Origin: Alphaproteobacteria bacterium
Lineage (GTDB): Bacteria; Pseudomonadota; Alphaproteobacteria; WRAU01; Hepatincolaceae
Reading direction: 5' to 3'
Length of the DNA stretch: 64,000 nucleotides
NCBI GenBank assembly: GCA_009780035.1
Contig: WRAU01000003.1
Location: forward strand, 62,001 to 126,000
Shown here: piece after piece, positions 53,817 through 63,904 of the stretch
Numbering within the stretch: position 1 is the stretch's first letter
Layout: the number at the start of each line of letters is the position of its first letter
Position numbers and translations under genes: made by a program
Notes under the pieces: generated by a model
Database searches by the model: none
The model's input: only the letters and a program-made list of their open reading frames with translations
Told to the model about the DNA's origin: nothing

Positions 53817-55220
53817 TTACTCGCCGATGGTAATTTTGGCAACTAATTCCGCAATAGTAGGAATATGTCCGTTTTTATAAAGAGGGTCAGTCGCAAATCT
53901 ATAGGCATGATGCCCTGAGAATAACAGGTTATTATCAATAGAACCACCATGTCCTACATCTTGCAGAGTTCTTTCTATGCAAAACGAGCGGGGATCTGGT
54001 AAAATTCCCGTAGTATTTTTTTCGTTTTCACTCCAGTTGCTAAAACGGCAAGCACTTAAACAGCCCATGCAATTCTGCTGATCCGTTTTAATACTTTCTG
54101 CCGCTTGAGGTGTTTCAAAAATTATAGTATCTTCAGGAGTTTTTAACAGGGTATTAAAGCCTTCATTGATATAAGCAGACGCTCTGCTATAATCTTCTGC
54201 CCGGACATAGAATTTAGTAATACCATTTTGTGAAATAACTTCTTTTGGAAATTCATCACTAGGTTTTCTTTCCGCGAACATTTGCCGTGCAGACCTAGCA
54301 TAAAGTTCTTGTAAAAAAATATTATTAACCGCTGAAGAATAAAATCCGGTTGGAGAAAATTTATTAAGAGAAACATCTCCCTCTTTAAGATTCAGCAATT
54401 TTTGCTTCCATGCACTACTAATTGGGCTTTCTGCAGTTAAAAGCGGTCTTGTGCCAAATTGAAAAGCTACCAGCCCTATTTCTGGATTATTGATGTAGTT
54501 AGACCATTCTGCCAAATTCCACACACCGCCAGCAATAATAATCGGCACATGAGCTAAACCAAGCTCGTTCATTACCTTACGAATTTCAACAATCCGCAGA
54601 TAAGGATCTTGCCGTGTATTAGGATCTTCTTGGTTAGATAAGCCGTTATGACCGCCTGCCAACCAAGGATCTTCGTAAACCACGCCGCCTAACAATTGCG
54701 ACGTTTTATTATAGCTTCTTTTCCATAAAATACTAAAAGCACGGCTGCTAGAAATGATAGGATAATAGTAAACATTGTATTTAGCAGCAATATCAGATAA
54801 AGCATAAGGTAACCCTGCACCTGAGGTAATTCCATGAATTAAGCCTTTGGTTTTAGATAGAGCTTCATCCATAACAATTTTTGTGCCGCCAGCTTCCCAA
54901 AGAAAATTAAAATGAATCCTCCCTTCACCACAGCTAACATCATGAGCTATTTTTGCCTGCGCAATACAGCCGCGAATGCTTTGCTCTACAAGAGCATCGT
55001 GTTTTTCTTTTCTTGTAGATTTAGCATCAAAGTGATAAGGAATATAATTTCCGTTTTCGTCATAAAAATCAGAATTTGTCCCAGAAATAGTTCCAACTGC
55101 CCCTGCTGCTGCAAAAGAACCTGCAGTTAAACCTGTGGATATATTAATACCCTTACCACCCTCTATAATAGGCAAAACCTCGCCATCCGAGATATTAACT
55201 TTATCTAACTTAAACGCCAT
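53817..55220 (-). CDS. Nitronate monooxygenase-like FMN protein
   Basis: 467 aa TIM-barrel flavoprotein of the NMO/2-nitropropane dioxygenase group, longer than the usual 320-370 aa. FMN-binding parts: GLIHGITSGAGLPYA, GGHNGLSNQ, and VPIIIAGGVWN. C-terminal extra region with Cys-rich QQNCMGCLSACRFSNW (four-Cys-like) suggests a metal or FeS addition. Such extended homologues occur in alphaproteobacteria and intracellular bacteria; true substrate unknown. It follows pnp by 9 nt on the same strand. Confidence 0.78.
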   Translation of the reverse strand: MAFKLDKVNISDGEVLPIIEGGKGINISTGLTAGSFAAAGAVGTISGTNSDFYDENGNYIPYHFDAKSTRKEKHDALVEQSIRGCIAQAKIAHDVSCGEGRIHFNFLWEAGGTKIVMDEALSKTKGLIHGITSGAGLPYALSDIAAKYNVYYYPIISSSRAFSILWKRSYNKTSQLLGGVVYEDPWLAGGHNGLSNQEDPNTRQDPYLRIVEIRKVMNELGLAHVPIIIAGGVWNLAEWSNYINNPEIGLVAFQFGTRPLLTAESPISSAWKQKLLNLKEGDVSLNKFSPTGFYSSAVNNIFLQELYARSARQMFAERKPSDEFPKEVISQNGITKFYVRAEDYSRASAYINEGFNTLLKTPEDTIIFETPQAAESIKTDQQNCMGCLSACRFSNWSENEKNTTGILPDPRSFCIERTLQDVGHGGSIDNNLLFSGHHAYRFATDPLYKNGHIPTIAELVAKITIGE

Positions 55221-55229
55221 ACATTCCTA

Positions 55230-57320
55230 CTATATTTTAACGGTTAATCTAATCTTACCTTTATCATCAATTTGTGCTACCTTAACATCTAACACATCGC
55301 CAACTTTTAAAAAGTCGTTAATGTTAGAATTGCGATTATCACTCATTTCAGAAATATGCAAGAAACCATCGCGATTCGGCATAAAATTAACAAAAGCACC
55401 AAAATCTAATAGCTTAACCACTTTCCCTTTATAAACTTTACCAACCTCAGGAACCGCAACAATTGCAGCAATATGTTCTAAAGCACCGTCAACCTTTTCA
55501 CCATTAATGCCGGCAACTTTTACTAAACCTTCATTAGAAATATCAATTTTAACATCAAATTTTTCGCAGATTTCCTTAATGATTTTACCGCCTGTGCCAA
55601 TAATATCTTTAATTTTGCTTGCATCTATTTGAATAGTTTTAATTTTTGGCGCAGTGCCGCTAAGATTAGCTTTAGAAGAAGATATAGATTTCGCCATTTC
55701 GCCTAAAATATGCTGACGCCCAGCATGAGCTTGCGATACTGCTTTTTCCATAATTTCGTAAGTAATAGAGGTAATTTTAATATCCATTTGCAGTGAAGTA
55801 ATCCCGCTTGAGGTACCGGCAACTTTAAAATCCATATCACCGAGATGGTCTTCATCTCCTAAGATATCTGAAAGAACTGCGTATTTATCGCCCTCTTTAA
55901 TTAATCCCATAGCAATTCCGGCTATAGGTCTAGCCAAAGGGACACCTGCAGACATAAGCGCTAATGAGCTTCCGCAAACAGTTGCCATTGAGGAAGAGCC
56001 ATTAGATTCAGTAATTTCAGATACTAATCTAATGGTATAAGGAAAATCTTCTTTACTAGGTAAAAGCGGATGAATAGCCCGCCATGCCAATTTGCCATGC
56101 CCAATTTCGCGTCTGCCAGGAGCTCCAACTCTGCCAACTTCTCCAACTGAAAACGGCGGAAAGTTGTAATGCAGCATGAATCTTTCTTTAGCATTATCGT
56201 TTTCAATATCATCAAGCATCTGCTCGTCAATTTCAGTTCCCAGTGTTGCAAACACAAGGGCTTGTGTTTCCCCCCTTGTGAATAAAGCTGAGCCATGCGG
56301 GGCTGGAAATAAATCTATTTCTGTAGTAATTGGACGAATCTGTTCTAAATTACGACCGTCAATTCTTACAGATTTGCTTAGAATATCACCTCTAACAATA
56401 TCTTTTTCTAAGGCTTTAAAATAATAGCTAAAATGTCTGTCAACGAAAGATTCCTCGAATTTTCCATCAGCAAACTTAGCTTTAGCAATATCTTTAGCTT
56501 CGCTTATTTTACTGCTGCGTTCAGTTTTGTCTTTAATAGCAAAAGCCTGCACAAGATTTTCGCGAGCGCATTTATTCAATTCGGCAATAAAATCTGCAAC
56601 TTCTGGCGTATCAAAATTTTCTACTTCATACGGAGTTTTATTCACCGCCTGCTTAAATTCATTAATTAAATTAATAACCGGAGCAAATCCCTCATGTGCA
56701 AATTTTAAAGCTCCAAGCATAACCTCTTCCAATAATTCCTGCGCTTCTGATTCTACCATAAGAATGCCTTCTTTAGTGCCGGCTACCACAAGCTCAAGTG
56801 AGCTACTATGAGTTTGCTGAATGGTTGGATTAAGCACATACTCTCCGCCTATATAGCCAACTTTGGCAGCGCCTACGGTATCTAAAAATGGTGCTCCTGA
56901 AATTGATAGTGCAGCTGAAGCTGCTAAAATTGACAGAACATCTGTAGATACTTCTTTATCGCTAGAAAGCGTAGAAACAATAACCTGCACCTCATTTCTA
57001 AATCTTTCATCAAAGAGCGGTCTAATTGGTCTATCAATCAGCCTTGAAATAAGCACTTCTCTTTCAGTTGGTTTAGTTTCTCTTTTAAAGAAACCGCCGG
57101 GAATTTTGCCAACGGCGTAGTATTTATCTTGATAATTAACTGTTAAAGGAAAGAAATCTAATTCATAATTGGCATTTTTTCCAAATACTACAGTAGCTAA
57201 AACACTGGTGCCGCCATAAGTAGCCACAACTGCACCATCAGCCTGTCTTGCAATTTTACCGGTTTGAAACGACAGCTCTTTTCCTGCCCAATTAATTTTT
57301 TTTTCTATAATATTAAACAC
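55230..57320 (-). CDS. pnp: Polyribonucleotide nucleotidyltransferase (PNPase)
   Basis: 696 aa. Two RNase PH-like domains, catalytic Asp region LGDEDHLGDMDFKVAGT, KH domain with GTGGKIIKEI and S1 domain VVKLLDFGAFVNFMP. Normal length and order in the rpsO-pnp pair (spacing 2 nt). Confidence 0.97.
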   Translation of the reverse strand: MFNIIEKKINWAGKELSFQTGKIARQADGAVVATYGGTSVLATVVFGKNANYELDFFPLTVNYQDKYYAVGKIPGGFFKRETKPTEREVLISRLIDRPIRPLFDERFRNEVQVIVSTLSSDKEVSTDVLSILAASAALSISGAPFLDTVGAAKVGYIGGEYVLNPTIQQTHSSSLELVVAGTKEGILMVESEAQELLEEVMLGALKFAHEGFAPVINLINEFKQAVNKTPYEVENFDTPEVADFIAELNKCARENLVQAFAIKDKTERSSKISEAKDIAKAKFADGKFEESFVDRHFSYYFKALEKDIVRGDILSKSVRIDGRNLEQIRPITTEIDLFPAPHGSALFTRGETQALVFATLGTEIDEQMLDDIENDNAKERFMLHYNFPPFSVGEVGRVGAPGRREIGHGKLAWRAIHPLLPSKEDFPYTIRLVSEITESNGSSSMATVCGSSLALMSAGVPLARPIAGIAMGLIKEGDKYAVLSDILGDEDHLGDMDFKVAGTSSGITSLQMDIKITSITYEIMEKAVSQAHAGRQHILGEMAKSISSSKANLSGTAPKIKTIQIDASKIKDIIGTGGKIIKEICEKFDVKIDISNEGLVKVAGINGEKVDGALEHIAAIVAVPEVGKVYKGKVVKLLDFGAFVNFMPNRDGFLHISEMSDNRNSNINDFLKVGDVLDVKVAQIDDKGKIRLTVKI

Positions 57321-57322
57321 TA

Positions 57323-57598
57323 TTATTTCACTCCTCTTAAACCTAACTTACTTAAAATAGACTCATATCTAGCATTATCTTTCTTTTTTAAATAAGTAAG
57401 TAATTTTCTTCTTTTAGAAACCATAACTAAAAGTCCGCGCCGAGAGTGGAAATCTTTCGTATGTTCTTTCATATGTTCGGTTAAATACTTAATTTTTTCA
57501 CTTAAAATAGCTATCTGCACTTCAGGTGAACCAGTATCACCCTCATTTGTCGCATGAGCTTTAATTATATTTGATTTATCTTCTTTTTTTAATGACAT
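57323..57598 (-). CDS. rpsO: 30S ribosomal protein S15
   Basis: 91 aa (bacterial norm 88-89). Typical [30 protein letters not shown], and YLKKKD...RY helical segments. Between truB and pnp. Confidence 0.97.
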   Translation of the reverse strand: MSLKKEDKSNIIKAHATNEGDTGSPEVQIAILSEKIKYLTEHMKEHTKDFHSRRGLLVMVSKRRKLLTYLKKKDNARYESILSKLGLRGVK

Positions 57599-57608
57599 CG
57601 CTTTACTC

Positions 57609-58523
57609 CTATATGTTGCGGTTGTTATTGAAGACCCTTAAAAAAGATACCTTTCCATCTTTATTTTCAAGTAAAGCCAAAACCTTTTCTTGATATAAAG
57701 ATTTAAAGATTCCCTTAGGACAGCCAAGCAAGCCGGATAAATTTCCATTTAAAATTTCCTGTGCCTGCTTTGAGTTTAAAGAATATGCCGAGATGCCATC
57801 CAGCATATCTTCTATACTTATTAAATTATTATCAATAGTATATTCTTCATTATAGAGTGTATTTAAAGAAAGTAAAAGTTTTTCTTTATGAATACAGATT
57901 TCAGTCCTCCGCAAATAAACGGTATGACCAAGTGAACCTAAACTTTCAGCAATATCTTCCGCTAGCGTGCGGATGTATGTTCCTTTGGAAACCTTAGCAA
58001 TTAGAGTAGCTTTTTTGGAAGCAACATCAAAATTTTGTAATTCTAACGAATAAATATTGATGGTGCGTAGCGGAATATCTACTTTTTCGCCTACTCTTGC
58101 TAACGAATAAGCTCTTTTACCATTAATCTTTATAGCTGAATAGGCAGGCGGTTTTTGTGAAATAACCCCAAGAAATTTTGGCAAAATATTAATTAAAGCC
58201 TCTTGTGAAGGAATGGTATCAGTAGTTTGAATAATGTTTCCTTCACTATCAGCAGAATCTGTTTTAATACCAAAAGCAATTGTAAACTCATAAATTTTAT
58301 CAGAGTTCATAACATAATCAACTGTCTTAGTAGCCTCACCAATAGCAATCGGTAAAATTCCGCAGGCCATTGGATCTAAAGTGCCGCCATGTCCAATTTT
58401 ATGAGATTTCGGTAGTTTTAAAAACTTTTTAATACCATGAACTACGCTAAATGAGGATACTCCAATTGGCTTATCTATAAACAGCCAACCATGCAGCAGG
58501 CTTAAATCATAATTAGGAATCAT
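57609..58523 (-). CDS. truB: tRNA pseudouridine-55 synthase TruB
   Basis: 304 aa. Catalytic Asp in [35 protein letters not shown] and [12 protein letters not shown] are also conserved. The stop codon is just before rpsO. Start overlaps rbfA by 11 nt. Confidence 0.95.
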   Translation of the reverse strand: MIPNYDLSLLHGWLFIDKPIGVSSFSVVHGIKKFLKLPKSHKIGHGGTLDPMACGILPIAIGEATKTVDYVMNSDKIYEFTIAFGIKTDSADSEGNIIQTTDTIPSQEALINILPKFLGVISQKPPAYSAIKINGKRAYSLARVGEKVDIPLRTINIYSLELQNFDVASKKATLIAKVSKGTYIRTLAEDIAESLGSLGHTVYLRRTEICIHKEKLLLSLNTLYNEEYTIDNNLISIEDMLDGISAYSLNSKQAQEILNGNLSGLLGCPKGIFKSLYQEKVLALLENKDGKVSFLRVFNNNRNI

Positions 58524-58953
58524 GCTTCTTGCTATTTTCTAAGGCTTGAAACATTTTGGCAGATTCCTCCATTTTATCAAACTGGTCGTCAATAATAAAA
58601 ACTAAATTAGGAATCACTTTAATTTTTAAGACTTTAGCAATTTTATTCCTCATGAAAGGAATATACTTATTTAGTGCAGCAATCAATAGCTTTCCTTCCA
58701 TAGCCACATTCCAATTGCTAATATAAATTTTTGCGATAGATAAATCTCCGCTAACCTCTACACCTGTTATTAAAACTATTTTATCAAAAAGAGCCTCATC
58801 TTTAAGCTGCGACTTTGTAAAAATATCCGATAAAATAACCCGTATTTCCTTAGCAATTTTTAAGCCTCTATTAGATTTAGGCTTATTGCTTTTAATAATA
58901 TCGCTGTTGAAAATATTTTTATTCAATGGTATTCCTAACCTCAACTTTTTCAT
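58513..58953 (-). CDS. rbfA: Ribosome-binding factor A
   Basis: 146 aa KH-like fold; KIAKEIRVILSDI, VSGDLSIAKIYIS and LKIKVIPNLVFIIDDQFDKM are recognisable. The annotated start overlaps infB by 35 nt; a later start would shorten the lysine-rich N-terminus. Needed for 16S maturation. Confidence 0.9.
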   Translation of the reverse strand: MKKLRLGIPLNKNIFNSDIIKSNKPKSNRGLKIAKEIRVILSDIFTKSQLKDEALFDKIVLITGVEVSGDLSIAKIYISNWNVAMEGKLLIAALNKYIPFMRNKIAKVLKIKVIPNLVFIIDDQFDKMEESAKMFQALENSKKHDS

Positions 58954-61444
58954 AGCATTCTATGATGTCGCCGATTCTTACATCATTAAAATTTTCTATG
59001 GCAGCACCGCATTCATATCCTGCTTTAACCTCTTTAGCATCATCTTTGAATCTTTTAAGCTGTGATAAAATTCCCGAATGAACTGCTACATTCTCCCGCA
59101 ATATCCGCACATAAGCATTTCTTCTTAACAATCCGTCCAGCACATAGCAACCGGCAATTCTACCAACTTTAGAAACATCAAAAACATTTCTAACTTCAGC
59201 CGTTCCTAAAATATTTTCAACAATATCCGGATCAAGAAGTCCGCTAAGAATTAACTTAACATCATCGACCAAATTATAAATTATAGAATGATACCTAAGC
59301 TCAATATTTTCCTTTTTCGCTAAATCACGAGCTTTAGAGTTTGCCCGTGTATTAAAGCCAAAGATTATTGCACTGCCAGTATTTGACAGCATTACATCTG
59401 ATTCTGTAATTTCGCCTACACCGGAATGAATAATTTTAATTTCAACAGCATCATGAGTAATTTTCTCTAGGGAAGATTTAATCGCTTCAAAGCTGCCTTG
59501 CGTATCAGCTTTAATAATTACTGCTAAAGTTTTAACATCTTTAATTTCATTGCTTAATATATCTAAAATATTTTGCGTGGTATTTTTATTCTCACGACCT
59601 GCAGCCTTGCTTTTTCTATACTCTAATAATTCATTAGCAGCAGCCTCGTTTTTAACTACAATAAAAGAATCTCCTGCCGCAACAGCTTCAGCAAAACCAG
59701 AAATTTCCACAGGCGTTGATGGCGGTGCTTCTTTTAACCGTTCACCTTTATCATTAATCATAACTTTAATTTTACCCGAAGACATTCCGCAGACAAAATA
59801 ATCGCCTACATGCAATGTTCCACGCTCTACAAGGACGCTTGCTAAATAACCAAATCCTTTTTCCTGTTTAACCTCGATAACGCTAGCTTTAGCAGGAGCT
59901 TTATAGTTGGTTTTTAAATCCAGCATTTCTGCCTGCAGCAGAATGGCTTCTAAAAGTTTATCAATTCCAGTATTAGCTTTAGCCGAAATTTCTACCGCTA
60001 ATACATCGCCGCCCATTTCTTCCACCACAAGATTTTGCGATAGAAGCTCAGACTTAACCTTCATGGAATTAGCTTCTGGCTTATCAATTTTATTGATTGC
60101 CACAATAATCGGCACACCAGCGGCTTTAGCATGATTAATTGCTTCAATTGTTTGCGGTTTAATACCATCATCAGCAGCAACTACCAGCACCACAATATCG
60201 GTAATTTTAGAGCCTCTTGCCCGAATTTGACCAAAAGCCTCATGACCAGGCGTATCTAAAAAAGTAATACTTTTCCCCCCTGGAGATTTTGCAGTATATG
60301 CCCCAATATGCTGAGTTATGCCGCCGGCTTCCTTGCCAACCACATTAGTTTTTCTTATGGTATCAAGCAAAGTAGTTTTACCATGATCAACATGACCCAT
60401 GATAGTAACTACCGGAGGTCTGGCGCTTAGATCTTCTGGTTTATCATTAAAAATATAATACTGTGATTCAATAGAAGAAGTATCAATAATACTTGGCTTA
60501 TGACCAAATTCAATAATAGCTAATTCTGCAGTTTCTGCATCTATTAGACTGCTAATATTTAAAGAATCGTCTAATTTAGATAAAAATTTCAAAAGGCTCG
60601 AGGTTTTTTCAGACATTTTAGCGGCTAAATCTTTCACCGTAATTTCGCCCTGCACTTCAACTGTTCTTATAATTTTTTCTTTAGTTAGATTTTTCTTTTT
60701 ATTTTTTCTTTTAACAGCAACTTGTCTTTTAGGTTTTACTTCTTCGTTTTCAACTTCTTCAAAATCTTCTTCTTCTTCTTCCTCGTCTTCATCTTCTTCA
60801 GCAACATAGGTAGATTTCCAATTCTTAGGTCCGCTGGCGCGTCTAGCCTCGCCATCTGCTTTCTTTTTAGTTTTTTTATCTTCTTCTTCAGTATCAGTGC
60901 TAAACTCTTTAGTTTCCTTTACATCACGATCTTGCTTGTTTTTTTCCAGCACTTTTTGGGCATGGTCAACCACCACTTTAACCTCAAAGCTAGATTTAAT
61001 TACATGATTTGAAGAAAATGCTGATTCTTCTTCCATTTTAACGGAAGATTCCTCAACAGCCGCTAATTGTTCGGCAGTTTTTTCTAAATTTTCTTTACCT
61101 TCTGCAGCTAAAGATTCCGCATCATCTTTTAAAGATTCCTTCTGCACCACTGAAAGCCTAGCAGCTAACGGAGCTGATGATTCTGCCTCTAACTTAGTTG
61201 AAGCCAGTTTTGCCCGCCGTTCTTTTTCTTCAGCCGTTAGCGAACTACTGTCTTCAGGCATGTTAGCTAAGGAATCTTTATCTTCTCCTGCTTTTTTAGG
61301 AGGTTTGCTGCCGGTAAATTCTACCTTACCTTTTTTAGCTTTCAGCTTTTCTTTTTCTTCAATATGCTTAGAAATATCTAAAGAAATAGATAAAGTTTTT
61401 CTCTTGCCTTTTTCTTCAATTTTATCATCATCACTGTTTGTCAT
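58919..61444 (-). CDS. infB: Translation initiation factor IF-2
   Basis: 841 aa from ATG 61444, supported by AGAGG 6 nt before; an upstream in-frame ATG (61477) lacks such a site. The first 300 residues are highly charged (Lys/Glu, with a run of acidic residues around DEDEEEEEEDFEE) as in other IF-2 linkers. G domain with GHVDHGKTT, DTPGHEAF and NKID; then domains II-IV ending in YECGAAI. Confidence 0.97.
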   Translation of the reverse strand: MTNSDDDKIEEKGKRKTLSISLDISKHIEEKEKLKAKKGKVEFTGSKPPKKAGEDKDSLANMPEDSSSLTAEEKERRAKLASTKLEAESSAPLAARLSVVQKESLKDDAESLAAEGKENLEKTAEQLAAVEESSVKMEEESAFSSNHVIKSSFEVKVVVDHAQKVLEKNKQDRDVKETKEFSTDTEEEDKKTKKKADGEARRASGPKNWKSTYVAEEDEDEEEEEEDFEEVENEEVKPKRQVAVKRKNKKKNLTKEKIIRTVEVQGEITVKDLAAKMSEKTSSLLKFLSKLDDSLNISSLIDAETAELAIIEFGHKPSIIDTSSIESQYYIFNDKPEDLSARPPVVTIMGHVDHGKTTLLDTIRKTNVVGKEAGGITQHIGAYTAKSPGGKSITFLDTPGHEAFGQIRARGSKITDIVVLVVAADDGIKPQTIEAINHAKAAGVPIIVAINKIDKPEANSMKVKSELLSQNLVVEEMGGDVLAVEISAKANTGIDKLLEAILLQAEMLDLKTNYKAPAKASVIEVKQEKGFGYLASVLVERGTLHVGDYFVCGMSSGKIKVMINDKGERLKEAPPSTPVEISGFAEAVAAGDSFIVVKNEAAANELLEYRKSKAAGRENKNTTQNILDILSNEIKDVKTLAVIIKADTQGSFEAIKSSLEKITHDAVEIKIIHSGVGEITESDVMLSNTGSAIIFGFNTRANSKARDLAKKENIELRYHSIIYNLVDDVKLILSGLLDPDIVENILGTAEVRNVFDVSKVGRIAGCYVLDGLLRRNAYVRILRENVAVHSGILSQLKRFKDDAKEVKAGYECGAAIENFNDVRIGDIIECYEKVEVRNTIE

Positions 61445-61526
61445 TAAGACCTCTTTTTTTCCAAAATTATGGAACATTTAAATTATTCAATCTTTTTAGC
61501 CAATAAACTAAAAGACCTAAATTCCC

Positions 61527-63047
61527 CTAGCTCTCTTCCCAAGATTTTCTAGCTAATACAATAATAGCCTCAGCTTTTTTGAAATCTAAACTGCCGCGAG
61601 GTAAAATATCCAGCAAATCATAGGTAGAAAGCTCAGCTAAATCATTGACTGTTTTTACACCCTCACGACCAAGCGCCAGAATCATTTCTTTAGACAACCC
61701 TTCAAAATTTCTTAACTCTTCAGCTATCGCTAAATCGTTCATTTGCTGAATATATTCTTTATCTCTCTCTTTTATAAAATCTTTAGCGCGAGACTTTAAC
61801 TCTGTAATCATATCTTCATCAAAGGCTTTAATTGCCGATAGAGTTGCCACTTTTTCTTCAATAATATCTTCAACAGTTTTAAAGCCTTCAATTACCAGCA
61901 GTTGTGAAATAATATCATCAATATCAAGGGCATTTTTCATATACTCAACGCGTTCAGCCATTTCAGTTTGTCTTTTAACTTTTTCGGTTTCTTCATCCAT
62001 TAAATCAATATGCCAGCCAACCAGCTGCGATATTAAATTAATGTTTTGACCGCCTCTGCCAATTGCTAATTTTAATTTATCAGGATTAACTACTACTTCA
62101 ATAGATTTTTTAGTTTCATCGACTATAACTTTCTGTACTTCAGAAGCATGGAAAGCATTCAGAACAAAATTGCCAATATTATCAGAATATTTAATTAAAT
62201 CTATTTTTTCGCCCTTAAGTTCGCCTAAAATACCTTGTATTCTCTGACCCTTAAACCCCACGCAGGTGCTGATAGGGTCTATACTGGCATCATTAGAGTA
62301 AAGCGCTACTTTAGAACGAGACCCTGCTTCACGAGCTACTGCTTGAATAACAATCTGCTCGTCATATACTTCAGAAATTTCTTGAGCGAAAAGTTTTTTA
62401 ACAAAATCTGGATGGGTTCTTGATAAAATAATCTGTGCAGATTTAATATCTTCTTTAACATCTATAATTAAAGCTCTGATTCTATCGCCAACATCAAGAT
62501 TTTCTCTTGGAATTACATTATCTCTGCGCATAAAAGCCTCAGATTTATTAGTTAATTCTACAAAAACATTGCCTAGCTCTACCCGTTTCACTACGCCGTT
62601 AACGATTTCGCCAATTTTATCTTTATAATAATCAAATTCTTTTTGTTTTTCAGCCTCTTTAACTCTGCGCGTTACAATTTGGCGGAACGGCTGCACAAAA
62701 TTTCTATCAAAATTTACCGGAGGCAGAACCTCAACTAGAATATCTCCTAATACTGCATCTTCTTTAATTATTTTAGCATCCGCAAGTAAAATTTGCTGCA
62801 GCGGGTTTTCAATTTCTTCCGCAACAGTCAATACTTTTTGAATGGAAATTGAACCGTTATGGCGGTTAATTTTAACTCTAATATCATGTGCGCTGCCATA
62901 TTTATTAACCGCAATTTTTTTAATCGCTACCTCCATAGCTTCAAAAACTTCCTCAATTGAGATACCCTTATCTTTAGAAACACCTTCAATAATATCAATT
63001 AATTCTGGTCTTGCTTGCAATTCATTAGAATTATGTTTATTTAGCAT
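61527..63047 (-). CDS. nusA: Transcription termination/antitermination protein NusA
   Basis: 506 aa. N-terminal RNAP-binding domain, S1 domain (IGEIVNGVVKRVELGNVFVEL), KH1 and KH2 domains (GGQNINLISQLVGWHIDL), and two acidic C-terminal helical repeats. Overlaps rimP by 11 nt. Downstream of a leader with an attenuator-like hairpin. Confidence 0.96.
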   Translation of the reverse strand: MLNKHNSNELQARPELIDIIEGVSKDKGISIEEVFEAMEVAIKKIAVNKYGSAHDIRVKINRHNGSISIQKVLTVAEEIENPLQQILLADAKIIKEDAVLGDILVEVLPPVNFDRNFVQPFRQIVTRRVKEAEKQKEFDYYKDKIGEIVNGVVKRVELGNVFVELTNKSEAFMRRDNVIPRENLDVGDRIRALIIDVKEDIKSAQIILSRTHPDFVKKLFAQEISEVYDEQIVIQAVAREAGSRSKVALYSNDASIDPISTCVGFKGQRIQGILGELKGEKIDLIKYSDNIGNFVLNAFHASEVQKVIVDETKKSIEVVVNPDKLKLAIGRGGQNINLISQLVGWHIDLMDEETEKVKRQTEMAERVEYMKNALDIDDIISQLLVIEGFKTVEDIIEEKVATLSAIKAFDEDMITELKSRAKDFIKERDKEYIQQMNDLAIAEELRNFEGLSKEMILALGREGVKTVNDLAELSTYDLLDILPRGSLDFKKAEAIIVLARKSWEES

Positions 63048-63579
63048 TTTTTCCCTCTTTTTTTCCTTTTTTATGCGCTGTGGGTTGATTTTTTTTATTG
63101 GAATCTGCAGGTTTAAATAAATCTTTTAATATATCTAAATTGGCTTTTTCAATAAAATCTATATGAATATTTGTATTACCTTGTTCACCTGTAATTTCTA
63201 TATTATTATCTTTCACATTTACTAGTTTGCCTTTGAAAGTTTTTTGGTTATTTATAGGTAGTTTAGTTTTTACTAGAACATTATTTCCAATAAATCTTTG
63301 GAAATCTTCAAGTTTAGCTAATTTTCTATCAATGCCCGCCGAACTTACCTCTAGGTTGTAGCGATTTTCTATAAGATTGTTAACATCCATAATTACCGCA
63401 AATTCACGGCTAAACTTTGCACAATCGTCAATAGAAACAGGATTTCCCTCTGCTTTTTCTAAAAAAATTTGCAGAGTGATTTTTTCCTTGCCGAAAACCT
63501 TAATATCAACAATGGTAAAACCAAGACTTTCTGACACAGGATATGCTAAGTCTAAAATTTTTTGTTTTAATGTATTCAT
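63037..63579 (-). CDS. rimP: Ribosome maturation factor RimP
   Basis: 180 aa. SIDDCAKFSREFAVIMDVN, and LEVSSAGIDRKLAKLEDFQRFIG (the conserved xxVSSPGxxR-like block) are recognisable, followed by an Sm-like domain and a lysine-rich tail (KGKKEGKNAK). First gene of the rimP-nusA-infB-rbfA-truB-rpsO-pnp transcript. Confidence 0.94.
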   Translation of the reverse strand: MNTLKQKILDLAYPVSESLGFTIVDIKVFGKEKITLQIFLEKAEGNPVSIDDCAKFSREFAVIMDVNNLIENRYNLEVSSAGIDRKLAKLEDFQRFIGNNVLVKTKLPINNQKTFKGKLVNVKDNNIEITGEQGNTNIHIDFIEKANLDILKDLFKPADSNKKNQPTAHKKGKKEGKNAK

Positions 63580-63597
63580 TTGTATCCCTAAAAATTC

Positions 63598-63687
63598 ATT
63601 CTTTTATCTTTTATATTAGGAGCAAGGGAGTGTGGTGTATTCAAATACATAAACGACCTTGCAACAACATAGAAAAGATAAAAGAAT
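63598..63687. repeat. Palindromic element E10 (covarying hairpin family)
   Basis: In the rimP leader. Perfect 15-bp outer stem ATTCTTTTATCTTTT / AAAAGATAAAAGAAT, inner GCAAGG / CCTTGC around the core GTGTATTCAAATACATAAA. Left motif ATTAGGAG and right motif CAACAACATAGAAAAG. Lying between the promoter and rimP, it is transcribed and could influence rimP-nusA expression. Confidence 0.82.
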
Positions 63688-63704
63688 AAATTTTTTATAA
63701 AAAA

Positions 63705-63722
63705 GGACTGTAAAAACAGTCC
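63705..63722 (-). terminator. Intrinsic terminator or attenuator in the rimP-nusA leader
   Basis: GGACTG-loop-CAGTCC stem with TTTTTTAT following on the minus strand, and CTCTTTTTATTTT on the plus strand. It lies about 100 nt after the promoter at 63822-63850 and about 125 nt before rimP, so transcription must pass it or be regulated there, or a short RNA of about 115 nt is made. Confidence 0.65.
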
Positions 63723-63821
63723 CTCTTTTTATTTTACCAGTATCTTTTTAATATAATTTAATAATCTTGTTTTTGCAAATAATTAATTAAAAAAAGGGTA
63801 TTTATCTGTTTACATTCCCAC

Positions 63822-63850
63822 ATTATGCATTAAAGGAATAAATCTGTCAA
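63822..63850 (-). promoter_or_regulatory. Promoter of the rimP-nusA operon leader
   Basis: Minus strand: perfect TTGACA (63850-63845), 17-nt spacer, CATAAT (63827-63822). One of the best sigma70-type matches in the window. Confidence 0.75.
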
Positions 63851-63857
63851 GAAAAAT

Positions 63858-63876
63858 TGTGTTATGGGTAAACACA
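63858..63876 (-). terminator. Terminator after trmB
   Basis: Minus strand TGTGTT-7 nt-AACACA followed by ATTTTTC, 29 nt after the trmB stop. It separates trmB from the rimP-nusA transcript. Confidence 0.65.
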
Positions 63877-63904
63877 GTATAATGGAGAAAAAACTATAAC
63901 TAAA

